Source of the DNA: an uncultured Clostridia bacterium
GTDB taxonomy: Bacteria; Bacillota; Clostridia; Christensenellales; Borkfalkiaceae
Direction of reading: 5' to 3'
NCBI GenBank assembly: GCA_947174975.1
Contig: CAMWLA010000067.1
Location: forward strand, 1-6,523
DNA: 6,523 nucleotides
Both the position numbers and the translations under genes were made by a program. The notes beneath the pieces are model-generated. The model was given only the letters and a program-made list of their open reading frames with translations. It was not told where the DNA came from and did not search any database. Shown here in pieces: positions 1 through 5,762 of this stretch. Within the stretch, counting starts at the first letter, position 1; each line of letters starts with the position of its first letter.

Positions 1-25
1 GTAATCACCCTATATTGCTTTAATA

Positions 26-862
26 ATGAAAATTCAATTTCTTGGGACCTCGGCTGCAGAGGGAGTGCCTTCTGTTTTTTGTGAATGTGATAACTGTAAA
101 TTAATACGAAGTTTGGGTGAAAAAGAGTACCGCACACGTGCACAAGTTATGATTGATGATTGTTTATCGATCGATTTTCCGCCGGACGCATATTATCATT
201 CGCTTAAATTCGGGGTCAATTATTCAAAACTTAAATATATTCTTGCCACGCACTCTCATATGGATCATTTCTATGCGCATGATTTTATTCTGCGCGGGTA
301 TAAATTTGCCTATTCGTTCGAGCCTTGCCTTGAAATTTACGGCAATGAAGAGGTCAAAAAGGTTTTTGACGAATGTACGGCGAGAGAGTTAAAGGAAGAA
401 GTAAAAGCAAATTTAAAAGTCGATGTGTTAAAACCTTACGAAGTAATTAACGTAGGACAATACAAGGTAATTACTTTGCCGGCAAATCACAGTAAAGCGG
501 AAGAAGCGCTGTTGTACTACGTCGAGAGCGCTGGGAAAGGATATTTACACTTTTACGATACCGCGCAATTAGAAGATGAAGTATTTGCTTTTTTAAAGAA
601 TAACGGCGTACACGTAAATTTAGTGTGCTTTGACTGTACTTTTGTAGAGAGAACAGGCGGTAAGACTGCTCGGCATATGGGAATACCCGACAATATGTTA
701 ATGAAACAAAAGCTAGCCGACTATGGAATTATTGATGATAAAACGAAAATTGTAATTTCGCATTTTTCACATAACGGCTGTCCGACAAGGGAGAAACTGA
801 AAGAGATTGAAAAACAATACGGAGTTATTGCAGCTTTTGACGGGCTAATAATTAATATGTAA
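26..862 (+). CDS. PhnP-like metallo-beta-lactamase-fold hydrolase
   Basis: A 278-aa cytoplasmic protein of the metallo-beta-lactamase (MBL) fold, probably a phosphodiesterase-type hydrolase with a two-metal centre. The N-terminus MKIQFLGTSAAEGVP is the usual first strand and loop of this fold. The metal-binding HxHxDH motif is THSHMDH (H76, H78, D80, H81). Further candidate ligands are H155 in PANHS, D178 in YDTAQ, and H246 in SHFSH. C19, C21 and C24 (CECDNC) together with H249 resemble the structural zinc site of E. coli PhnP, the 5-phosphoribosyl 1,2-cyclic phosphate phosphodiesterase; H217 sits near where PhnP has a catalytic histidine. No phosphonate genes are nearby, so the substrate is unknown and the symbol phnP is not assigned. 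There is no Shine-Dalgarno sequence in the 25 visible bases upstream, but a TATATT at 11-16 could be a -10 box, giving a very short leader. The gene converges with the ferritin-like gene. The MBL family is secure; the function is not. Confidence 0.88.
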   Translation: MKIQFLGTSAAEGVPSVFCECDNCKLIRSLGEKEYRTRAQVMIDDCLSIDFPPDAYYHSLKFGVNYSKLKYILATHSHMDHFYAHDFILRGYKFAYSFEPCLEIYGNEEVKKVFDECTARELKEEVKANLKVDVLKPYEVINVGQYKVITLPANHSKAEEALLYYVESAGKGYLHFYDTAQLEDEVFAFLKNNGVHVNLVCFDCTFVERTGGKTARHMGIPDNMLMKQKLADYGIIDDKTKIVISHFSHNGCPTREKLKEIEKQYGVIAAFDGLIINM

Positions 863-867
863 ATAAT

Positions 868-900
868 AAAAATGAGCGGTAGTGGACCGTTCATTTTTTT
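868..900 (+). terminator. Intrinsic terminator, probably bidirectional
   Basis: Ten base pairs join AATGAGCGGT (871-880) to ACCGTTCATT (886-895), with one G-T wobble and loop AGTGG. Three more A-T pairs (868-870 with 896-898) extend the stem. On the plus strand the stem runs into a T tract ending at 900, six bases after the hydrolase stop codon. On the minus strand the same hairpin lies just after the stop of the ferritin-like gene and is followed by TTTTTATTATTT, so it can end both converging transcripts. Confidence 0.85.
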
Positions 901-907
901 AACTTTA

Positions 908-2164
908 TTATCTTTTTGTTCTTGCAACTTTTACATTGTCTTCCTTGCGCGAGCGCAACTCTTTAACGGGGTGTTCACTGTCCTCATATCGGAAATCTTT
1001 CCCTAATCTTTCAATTGCTTTTTGAATTACCAAATGCGATGGATTCTTTTCGGGGTGTCCGGACATATATTTCTGATAATCAAAGAAGCGGTGGCTGTCG
1101 GGAATTTTCTTTATTTCTTTAAAATCGCGTATAACTTGCGTGTTGTCCGAAGTAAGCATAACGGTATCGGCCAAAACTTTTCTGATATAGTCCTTATTGC
1201 TTCCAAGTTTTAAAAGCTTGGGAAATTCACCGTCTCCGCATACGGATTCAAAGGTTTTATTTTCGTATTTTTTTAGAAGCTTGGCGGCAACTTTTAAGTG
1301 CGAAACTTCCATTTTGAAGTGTTCGGTCCAAATCTTTTTGATATATTCGTCGCGCTCGTCTTGCATTGCAGAATAATAGAGCCAGCACTCGCAATATTCG
1401 TGCATAACCCATTGCTCAAGCCAAGTCATATTGGGATCTTTTAAACTTTCGTATTGTGTGACGTGCGCTTCTTCAATCATTGCGATTTCAGCGTATAATT
1501 TTCTGCCTAAAGCGTTTTTGTACCACTGTGCAATGTTCATGTAGTAGTTCATGGTTTGCTGTTCTGCGGCGGTTATCGTGCTTGCAACAAGCTTGCTGTA
1601 TAAGTCTGCTTTATCGGCGTCCATATGCGGCGAAACGTCGTCGGAAGGATAGCGGTGCTCGGCAACGGTAGGGCGTCCAGGCATAATCTCCGTATATTTT
1701 CCAACCAAAGTGGCCGCATCGATATTTTTATCCATTTTAAGCAAATTTGCAAAACGGTAAAGGTGGTCGAAATCTTCCAAAAGTGCAAAGTTCAAAGCCT
1801 TAATATTCGCTTCGTCATTGTCGTGCTTTGCAAGAACGGCGGTGAGATCGATTGCAAGCTGCTCGTATGCAATAGTGGTTTCAAGAATACTTTCGTTAAT
1901 GGGTTTTAAACAGCTTATACGCTTTTGCTGTTGTTGCTCTTGTCTGCGAACAACGGCAAGCGCGCTAAGTATTTCCGGAACGTCGCAATGGCGTGCGAAG
2001 TTGTGCATAAACCACTGTGATTCAAACTCGGTGCCGTTCATAAGGATTACGCGAGTTTTGGTATACGGCGAAGTTTTGTCTTTATTGTAGCTTTTAGGGT
2101 ACATTTTTCTCAGCGGTAAAAAGCAATTGTTTAAACTCTTGGATTTTTCTTTTATAGGATTCAT
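908..2164 (-). CDS. Ferritin-like helical protein, putative diiron-type
   Basis: A 418-aa soluble protein, largely alpha-helical, with no signal peptide or membrane segment. The start is set at the ATG at 2164 because a strong GGAGG (2175-2171) lies six bases upstream; an ATG at 2197, 11 codons earlier, lacks such a site. Residues about 90-300 carry ferritin-like signatures: E101 with D131-F-D-H134, E201 with E231-E-A-H234, and E256 with E286-V-S-H289. The last two pairs would complete a canonical E, ExxH, E, ExxH diiron four-helix bundle, as in rubrerythrin-type proteins. The first pair has Asp, or a shifted Glu130, in place of the ExxH Glu. The basic N-terminal 45 residues and the charged C-terminal tail (about 310-418) are unlike anything I recognise. 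No rubredoxin CxxC domain is visible. The role could be peroxide or oxygen defence, iron handling or an oxidase; none is proven. The gene diverges from the tRNA-Gly gene and has its own transcript. Confidence 0.8.
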   Translation of the reverse strand: MNPIKEKSKSLNNCFLPLRKMYPKSYNKDKTSPYTKTRVILMNGTEFESQWFMHNFARHCDVPEILSALAVVRRQEQQQQKRISCLKPINESILETTIAYEQLAIDLTAVLAKHDNDEANIKALNFALLEDFDHLYRFANLLKMDKNIDAATLVGKYTEIMPGRPTVAEHRYPSDDVSPHMDADKADLYSKLVASTITAAEQQTMNYYMNIAQWYKNALGRKLYAEIAMIEEAHVTQYESLKDPNMTWLEQWVMHEYCECWLYYSAMQDERDEYIKKIWTEHFKMEVSHLKVAAKLLKKYENKTFESVCGDGEFPKLLKLGSNKDYIRKVLADTVMLTSDNTQVIRDFKEIKKIPDSHRFFDYQKYMSGHPEKNPSHLVIQKAIERLGKDFRYEDSEHPVKELRSRKEDNVKVARTKR

Positions 2165-2170
2165 TTTATG

Positions 2171-2175
2171 CCTCC
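2171..2175 (-). promoter_or_regulatory. Strong ribosome binding site of the ferritin-like gene
   Basis: GGAGG on the minus strand, six bases before the ATG at 2164. It decides the start in favour of the internal Met over the upstream in-frame ATG at 2197. Confidence 0.8.
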
Positions 2176-2256
2176 GACTAAGTTGTATCCAATTCAAAAA
2201 AAATTTAAACTTATTATGAAAATAATTCTCTAACGCTTTTCTTTTTCGGTAATCTA

Positions 2257-2265
2257 TGGTATATT
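2257..2265 (+). promoter_or_regulatory. Extended -10 promoter of tRNA-Gly
   Basis: TGG followed by TATATT forms an extended -10 element about 12 bases before the first tRNA base, placing transcription start near 2272-2273 with a leader of roughly five bases. The -35 region (near 2237-2243, T-rich) is poor, which fits an extended -10 promoter. The overlapping AT-rich block (2260-2272) also contains a TATAAT on the minus strand (2268-2263), but no suitable -35 for it was found, so the promoter of the divergent ferritin-like gene is not placed. Confidence 0.5.
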
Positions 2266-2277
2266 ATATATAGATAT

Positions 2278-2352
2278 GCAAGTGTCGCCTATCGGTATGG
2301 CGTCAGCTTCCCAAGCTGATTTCGGCGGGTTCGACTCCCGTCACTTGCTCCA
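2278..2352 (+). tRNA. tRNA-Gly (anticodon CCC)
   Basis: A 75-base cloverleaf with CCA encoded. The acceptor stem GCAAGTG (2278-2284) pairs perfectly with CACTTGC (2342-2348), followed by discriminator T73 and CCA (2350-2352). The D arm has GCC paired with GGC (2287-2289 with 2299-2301) and the GG pair in its loop. The anticodon stem TCAGC/GCTGA (2303-2307, 2315-2319) holds loop TTCCCAA with anticodon CCC at 2310-2312, which reads the glycine codon GGG. The T arm GCGGG/CCCGT (2325-2329, 2337-2341) holds loop TTCGACT. U73 is the normal bacterial tRNA-Gly identity base. Position 15 is T and position 48 is G, a reversal of the usual purine-15/pyrimidine-48 Levitt pair. Confidence 0.96.
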
Positions 2353-2356
2353 CAAA

Positions 2357-2394
2357 TTTAATGACCGATAAGATTTAACTTATCGGTCATTAAA
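2357..2394 (+). terminator. 16-bp perfect inverted repeat after tRNA-Gly
   Basis: TTTAATGACCGATAAG (2357-2372) is exactly complementary to CTTATCGGTCATTAAA (2379-2394), with a six-base loop ATTTAA. It begins five bases after the tRNA CCA and ends six bases before the ribosome binding site of the next gene. Its position suggests a tRNA terminator, but no T tract follows (the next bases are TATAG), so it may instead be a weak terminator or attenuator, a 3'-end processing element, or an operator. The pairing is certain; the terminator call is moderate. Confidence 0.55.
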
Positions 2395-2399
2395 ATATA

Positions 2400-2404
2400 G
2401 AAGG
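2400..2404 (+). promoter_or_regulatory. Ribosome binding site of the EFR1-type gene
   Basis: GAAGG lies five bases before the ATG at 2410 and supports that start. It sits only five bases beyond the end of the preceding inverted repeat, so folding of the hairpin could crowd ribosome access. Confidence 0.6.
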
Positions 2405-2409
2405 CATTT

Positions 2410-3174
2410 ATGATTGGAGTATATTTTAGCGGAACTGGCAACACCAAACACTGTATCGAATATTTAGTTAAACGACTCGACGGCAGCGGGACGTTGTATT
2501 CTGTGGAAGATGAAAAAGTAATAAAAGCTATAAAAGCAAGCGAAGAAATTGTTTTTGCGTATCCGGTTTATTATTCTAATTTACCTAAAATAGTCAGAGA
2601 TTTTATCGTAAATAACGCTGAATTATGGCAAGGCAAGAAAATTTTCATAGTTGCAACTATGGGGTTGTTCAGTGGAGACGGAGCGGGATGTTCCGCAAGA
2701 CTTTTTAAAAAATACGGAGCCAAGGTTATGGGCGGATTGCATATAAAGATGCCAGACTGTATCGGTGACGTTAAATTGCTGAAAAAATCGTTTAACGAAA
2801 ACTGTAAAATTATAGATAATGCTGAACGCAAATTAGATTTAGCAGCAGAAAAAATTAAAGTAGGTAAATATCCTAAAGAGGGCTTAAATTTCTTTTATCA
2901 TTTGTCGGGACTGTTCGGACAGCGCCTATATTTTAAGCATAAGACTAAATATTATTATACAAAAACCAAAGTAGACATCAAAAAATGTATACAGTGCGGA
3001 TTATGCGTATCTTTGTGTCCTATGCACAATATAGCGTCAGAAAGTGATAAATTAACTTTCAATAATAAATGTACTATGTGTTATCGTTGCTTTTCAAACT
3101 GTCCGAAGCAAGCAATTACGATTATTGGGAAAAAAGTATACGAGCAATGTAAATTTGAAAATTATAGGCCGTAA
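2410..3174 (+). CDS. EFR1 family flavodoxin-like / 2x[4Fe-4S] ferredoxin protein
   Basis: A 254-aa cytoplasmic electron-transfer protein. Residues 1 to about 150 form a flavodoxin-like domain: the N-terminal strand IGVYFSGTGNT carries the FMN phosphate-binding loop (SGTGNT, 7-12), followed by the typical FAYPVYYSNLP segment (49-59) and the VATMG strand (81-85). Residues about 188-240 form a bacterial ferredoxin domain with two [4Fe-4S] motifs: C193, C196, C199, C203 (CIQCGLCVSLCP) and C221, C224, C227, C231 (CTMCYRCFSNCP). This order and length match the EFR1 family common in anaerobic Firmicutes, presumed to shuttle low-potential electrons; partners are unknown. No separate promoter is evident, so the gene may be read through from the tRNA-Gly promoter past the inverted repeat, which would then act as an attenuator. 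A role together with the downstream Nfn complex is possible but rests only on proximity. Confidence 0.92.
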   Translation: MIGVYFSGTGNTKHCIEYLVKRLDGSGTLYSVEDEKVIKAIKASEEIVFAYPVYYSNLPKIVRDFIVNNAELWQGKKIFIVATMGLFSGDGAGCSARLFKKYGAKVMGGLHIKMPDCIGDVKLLKKSFNENCKIIDNAERKLDLAAEKIKVGKYPKEGLNFFYHLSGLFGQRLYFKHKTKYYYTKTKVDIKKCIQCGLCVSLCPMHNIASESDKLTFNNKCTMCYRCFSNCPKQAITIIGKKVYEQCKFENYRP

Positions 3175-3210
3175 AGTTTTTATTTGAATTAATATTTAAA
3201 ACTTTAATTC

Positions 3211-3239
3211 TTGCTTTTAAAAATTAATATTGGTATAAT
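3211..3239 (+). promoter_or_regulatory. Extended -10 promoter of the nfn operon, probably leaderless
   Basis: TTGCTT (3211-3216) and a perfect TATAAT (3234-3239) are separated by 17 bases, and TGG just before the -10 makes it an extended -10. The expected transcription start, about seven bases past the -10, falls on or next to the A of the ATG at 3246. No Shine-Dalgarno sequence is present between the -10 and this ATG, so the first mRNA codon is probably the start codon itself. Confidence 0.72.
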
Positions 3240-3245
3240 ATAACT

Positions 3246-3497
3246 ATGGAAAATGAAAAGAAATGTTTTGTAGCTGTTGATTTCGTTGACGACCCTAACG
3301 TTGCGGGTTACGGCTATTGGTATATATGCGAAATTGCTGGTGTTACCGTTGGCGATAAAGTAATTGCACCGCTTGGCAAGCATAACAACTTGCAAGAGGG
3401 CATAGTGCGTCGCATAATGTTCGAGATTGAGGAAAATTCGCCTTATCCTATGTATGGCATAAAGTATATAAGAAAAGTAATTAAAGCTGATGTTTAA
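3246..3497 (+). CDS. Small PriA-N-terminus-like protein upstream of nfnA
   Basis: An 83-aa soluble protein, first gene of the nfn operon. Its core, AGVTVGDKVIAPLGKHN (31-47) followed by LQEGIVRRI (49-57), resembles the small beta-barrel 3'-DNA-binding domain at the N-terminus of the primosomal helicase PriA, where a GDRVLVPFG-like turn is followed by a GxV strand. The N-terminal FVAVDF strand also fits that fold. The helicase part is absent and the ORF is complete, so this is a stand-alone domain and not a broken priA. The resemblance is from memory and weak, so DNA binding is not claimed. The stop overlaps the nfnA start by eight bases, implying translational coupling. The gene has no ribosome binding site and starts at the predicted transcription start. 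Acidic residues 59-65 separate the core from a final basic strand. Confidence 0.75.
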   Translation: MENEKKCFVAVDFVDDPNVAGYGYWYICEIAGVTVGDKVIAPLGKHNNLQEGIVRRIMFEIEENSPYPMYGIKYIRKVIKADV

Positions 3498-4329
3498 AAT
3501 TGTTTCAAAACGAAAATTGAATTCAACCGTCACGATGATGGAAATATATGCGCCGTTGGTTGCTAAGAAAGCACAAGCGGGGCAATTTATTATTTTGCGC
3601 GTTAATGATGACGGGGAGAGGATACCTCTTACAATTGCGGGTTTTGACCGAGAAGCTGGTACCGTTAAAATTATTTTTCAAATTGTCGGTGCAACCACGG
3701 CTCTTTTAAATATAAAAAATGCCGGCGAATATATTCAAGATTTTGTTGGCCCGCTGGGATGCGCCACGCGTATAGACGGAATTAGCAAAGTTTGTATTGT
3801 TGGTGGCGGTGTGGGCTGCGCAATAGCTTTACCATTGGCGCAAAAATTGCACGAAGCCGGAGCTGAGGTTCATTCGATAATAGGTTTCAGAAATAAAGAT
3901 TTGATAATATTGGAAGACGAATTCAAGCGTTGTTCTGATAAATTGACTGTAATGACGGATGACGGAAGTTACGGCGGCAAAGGATTTGTTACGGCTCCGC
4001 TCGAAGAGGCAATTAACAGCGGAGAGAATTATGATGAAGTATTTGCAATAGGTCCGCTTATTATGATGAAATCTGTTGTTGCTGTGACAAAACAAAAAAA
4101 AGTTCCGACAACCGTCTCAATGAATCCGATAATGATAGACGGAACCGGAATGTGCGGCGGATGTAGGCTTACTGTCGGCGGAAATATAAAATTTGCTTGC
4201 GTTGACGGTCCAGATTTTAACGGTTTTGATGTGGATTTTGACGAGGCGATTGTTCGCTCTGCGATGTATAAAGAATTCGAAGCGCGTGCTTGCAAAAATT
4301 GTAACCTTTTAAAATCAGAGGTAAAGTGA
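3490..4329 (+). CDS. nfnA: NADH-dependent ferredoxin:NADP+ oxidoreductase subunit A (NfnA, FAD/[2Fe-2S])
   Basis: A 279-aa cytoplasmic flavoprotein, the small subunit of the electron-bifurcating transhydrogenase NfnAB, also annotated as sulfide dehydrogenase or dihydroorotate-dehydrogenase-like FAD/NAD-binding subunit. Residues 1-95 form the FAD-binding barrel, with ERIPLTIAG (43-51) as the flavin-contacting segment and GPLG (87-90). Residues 98-210 form the NAD(H)-binding half, beginning VCIVGGGVGCAIALPLA. The [2Fe-2S] motif is DGTGMCGGC followed by C237: C222, C225, C237, with D217 the likely fourth, non-cysteine ligand typical of this family. A CKNC pair (C268, C271) lies at the C-terminus. 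The ATG overlaps the upstream gene by eight bases and has only a weak ribosome binding site, so coupling is likely. The stop overlaps the nfnB start. The tight pairing with nfnB supports Nfn over a PyrK-type role. Confidence 0.93.
   Translation: MFKIVSKRKLNSTVTMMEIYAPLVAKKAQAGQFIILRVNDDGERIPLTIAGFDREAGTVKIIFQIVGATTALLNIKNAGEYIQDFVGPLGCATRIDGISKVCIVGGGVGCAIALPLAQKLHEAGAEVHSIIGFRNKDLIILEDEFKRCSDKLTVMTDDGSYGGKGFVTAPLEEAINSGENYDEVFAIGPLIMMKSVVAVTKQKKVPTTVSMNPIMIDGTGMCGGCRLTVGGNIKFACVDGPDFNGFDVDFDEAIVRSAMYKEFEARACKNCNLLKSEVK
4317..4321 (+). promoter_or_regulatory. Ribosome binding site of nfnB
   Basis: AGAGG inside the end of nfnA, seven bases before the ATG at 4329. The spacing favours that ATG over the GTG at 4326. 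Confidence 0.6.
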
Positions 4330-5738
4330 TGGGGATACAGCCTAAAAAAAATATTATGCCCGTGCAAGACCCAAGCGAAAGAATACATAATTTTAATGAA
4401 GTCGCTTTGGGCTATAGGGAAGAACTTGCCGTTGCAGAAGCGCAGAGGTGTCTTAATTGTAAAAATAGACCTTGCGTAGAAGGTTGCCCTATTAATATTT
4501 CAATTCCCGATTTTATTTCGGAAATCAGAAATGGCAATTTTGAAAAAGCATATTCTGTGATAGCAGAAAGTTCTTCGTTGCCCGCAGTTTGCGGAAGAGT
4601 TTGTCCCCAAGAAACACAGTGCGAAAGTAAATGTACGCTTGGTATTAAGTTTGAACCGGTTGCAATAGGAAGACTCGAAAGATTTGTTGCAGATTATCAT
4701 AATTCAAACAGCAAAGATACGATTAAAAGACATACCACAATCAATAAAAAAATTGCCGTAGTCGGCTCGGGGCCGTCTGGGTTGGCTTGTGCTGGTGAGC
4801 TTGCAAAAAAAGGTTACCAAGTTACTGTTTTTGAAGCATTGCACAAGGTGGGCGGAGTTCTTATCTACGGAATACCGGAATTTAGACTGCCTAAAAGCAT
4901 TGTTGACAAAGAAATCGAATCGTTAAAAAGCTACGGTGTGCAATTTAAAACCAACATAGTAATTGGTAAAACGATAACTGTTGACGAACTTATGGAAGAA
5001 TATAGCGCTGTATTTATCGGTACTGGCGCCGGTTTGCCTAAATTTATGGGGATTAAGGGAGAGGGACTAAACGGCGTATATTCCGCAAATGAATTTCTTA
5101 CCCGTGCAAACCTAATGAAAGCATATGCAAATTCCTCTACCCCGATAATGCAAGCAAAAAACGTGGCAGTTATTGGCGGGGGGAACGTAGCGATGGATGC
5201 TGCACGAACCGCGTTGCGCTTGGGTGCTGAGAATGTGTATATAGTGTATCGGCGCTCAATGAAAGAGCTGCCCGCCCGTAAGGAAGAAATCGAGCACGCA
5301 GAAGAAGAGGGTATACAGTTTGAATTATTGCGTAATCCCGTTGAAATTATAGGTTATACTAATGCAGACAATCAAAGGGACAATAAAAACGGTTATGTCA
5401 AAGGCTTGAAGGTTCGTAAATGCGTACTTGGTGAACCCGATGAAAGAGGTCGCCGCCGTCCTATTGAAATAGAAAACAGTGAGTACGTGATCGATGTTGA
5501 CTGTGTTATTGAGGCGATTGGAACAAGTCCAAATCCATTAATAAAAAATACTACGCCAAGGATTAAATTTTCCGATAACAATTGCATCGTTGTTGACGGA
5601 GCTGGCAAAACGTCAGAGGATGGTATTTATGCCGGAGGCGATGCTGTGACCGGTGCGGCAACGGTAATACTTGCAATGGGAGCGGGTAAAGCCGCGGCAA
5701 TTGCAATAGACAAATATTTGTCAAAAGCGAATAAATAA
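4329..5738 (+). CDS. nfnB: NADH-dependent ferredoxin:NADP+ oxidoreductase subunit B (NfnB, GltD-like)
   Basis: The 469-aa large subunit of NfnAB, homologous to the glutamate synthase small subunit and often misannotated as gltA or gltD. The complex couples NADH and reduced ferredoxin oxidation to reduction of two NADP+, or the reverse, by flavin-based bifurcation. Residues 35-110 hold two Cys-rich cluster motifs: C41, C44, C49, C53 and C88, C92, C98, C102. The FAD Rossmann motif is VVGSGPSGLACAGELA (144-159). The NADP-binding motif is VIGGGNVAMDAARTALRLGA (281-300), followed by YRRS (307-310), the basic residues expected for NADP phosphate. The C-terminal FAD motif GIYAGGDAVTGAATVILAMG (432-451) is intact. 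No glutamate synthase large subunit is adjacent, which favours Nfn. The ATG at 4329 is chosen, overlapping the nfnA stop by one base (TGATG), because AGAGG at 4317-4321 lies seven bases upstream; an in-frame GTG at 4326 would be only four bases away. Confidence 0.94.
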   Translation: MGIQPKKNIMPVQDPSERIHNFNEVALGYREELAVAEAQRCLNCKNRPCVEGCPINISIPDFISEIRNGNFEKAYSVIAESSSLPAVCGRVCPQETQCESKCTLGIKFEPVAIGRLERFVADYHNSNSKDTIKRHTTINKKIAVVGSGPSGLACAGELAKKGYQVTVFEALHKVGGVLIYGIPEFRLPKSIVDKEIESLKSYGVQFKTNIVIGKTITVDELMEEYSAVFIGTGAGLPKFMGIKGEGLNGVYSANEFLTRANLMKAYANSSTPIMQAKNVAVIGGGNVAMDAARTALRLGAENVYIVYRRSMKELPARKEEIEHAEEEGIQFELLRNPVEIIGYTNADNQRDNKNGYVKGLKVRKCVLGEPDERGRRRPIEIENSEYVIDVDCVIEAIGTSPNPLIKNTTPRIKFSDNNCIVVDGAGKTSEDGIYAGGDAVTGAATVILAMGAGKAAAIAIDKYLSKANK

Positions 5739-5762
5739 TTTTAAAAGTAGGAAAATATTGGT

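Noticed and set aside
908..2164. Numerous plus-strand ORFs of 60-95 codons inside the ferritin-like gene
   Set aside because: They are shadow frames: no ribosome binding sites, odd composition, and they overlap a well-supported long gene on the opposite strand.
2165..2197. Longer N-terminus of the ferritin-like protein from the ATG at 2197
   Set aside because: The internal ATG at 2164 has a strong GGAGG six bases upstream, and that site would lie inside the coding region of the longer form.
3173..3205. AAAGTTTT/AAAACTTT as terminator of the EFR1-type gene
   Set aside because: The eight pairs are nearly all A-T, with a 17-base loop. This is too weak to call, so no terminator is assigned after this gene.
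4326..4328. GTG as the nfnB start codon
   Set aside because: It lies only four bases after the AGAGG site, whereas the next codon, ATG at 4329, has the normal seven-base spacing and the typical TGATG overlap.
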